From positions 1 through 64,000 of the forward strand of contig NZ_PUQD01000001.1 of NCBI RefSeq assembly GCF_003331055.1: 64,000 nt of DNA, given 5' to 3'. Position numbers and translations under genes: made by a program. Source of the DNA: Pseudomonas sp. AFG_SD02_1510_Pfu_092 (GTDB lineage: Bacteria; Pseudomonadota; Gammaproteobacteria; Pseudomonadales; Pseudomonadaceae). Every line of letters begins with the position of its first letter. The first letter of the stretch is position 1. A model generated the notes under the pieces. That model saw only the letters and a list, made by a program, of their open reading frames with translations, ran no database searches and was not told where the DNA came from. Positions 63,403 through 64,000 of the stretch are shown in pieces.

Positions 63403-64000
<598 letters not shown>

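Overview
The window looks like chromosomal DNA of the Pseudomonas putida group. The first 39.7 kb is GC-rich and carries conserved P. putida-type neighbours: purEK, aspA, acetylpolyamine amidohydrolase with a polyamine-binding protein, two-subunit pyruvate carboxylase, a HexR-like regulator with zwf, uvrD, pdxY, two CobW GTPases with folE2, cls, cfaB and lpd. Its intergenic spaces hold many P. putida-type REP elements built on the core GTGGGAGCGG. The sequence starts at an implausible poly-C/poly-G run that looks like a contig-end artefact.

From about 39.7 kb to the end the DNA is accessory. The REP elements stop and base composition is visibly more mixed. (1) 39.8-46.6 kb: a one-strand catabolic cluster (LysR, class III CoA-transferase, HMG-CoA-lyase-type lyase, MFS transporter, LeuC-like and LeuD-like hydro-lyase). 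My reading is a citraconate/(R)-citramalate type route ending in acetyl-CoA and pyruvate. (2) 46.65-47.36 kb: a gene-poor spacer with repeated TGTCACA motifs. (3) 47.4-53.7 kb: an arsenic operon (arsC2-arsR1-arsC1-acr3-arsH-tyrosine phosphatase-GAPDH-arsJ) with a divergent second arsR and an ArsO-like flavin monooxygenase broken about 155 codons in. (4) 54.2-58.0 kb: an unrecognised 42-residue basic protein, an EptA/MCR-type phosphoethanolamine transferase, a His/Gly-rich zinc-ribbon protein and a CzcD-type metal exporter. (5) 58.06 kb to the end: one end of a Tn501/Tn21-like mercury transposon (38-bp inverted repeat, tnpA, tnpR, res, EAL-DUF3330 protein, merE, merD, and the C-terminal part of merA running off the window).

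Regulatory DNA is unusually readable. There is a 25-bp palindrome between a MocR regulator and its divergent FMN-binding target, a HexR-type operator before zwf, a Zur-like box between a CobW GTPase gene and folE2, a 16-bp palindrome before lpd, and paired ArsR-type operators in the arsenic region. Two features point to chromosome maintenance: a near-perfect parS (ParB site) inside folE2, and ten exact DnaA boxes (TTATCCACA), six of them within 1.3 kb of the two cobW genes. This would suit an origin-proximal position and may mark a DnaA-titration locus.

All names come from reading translated sequence and recalling families; no database search was possible.
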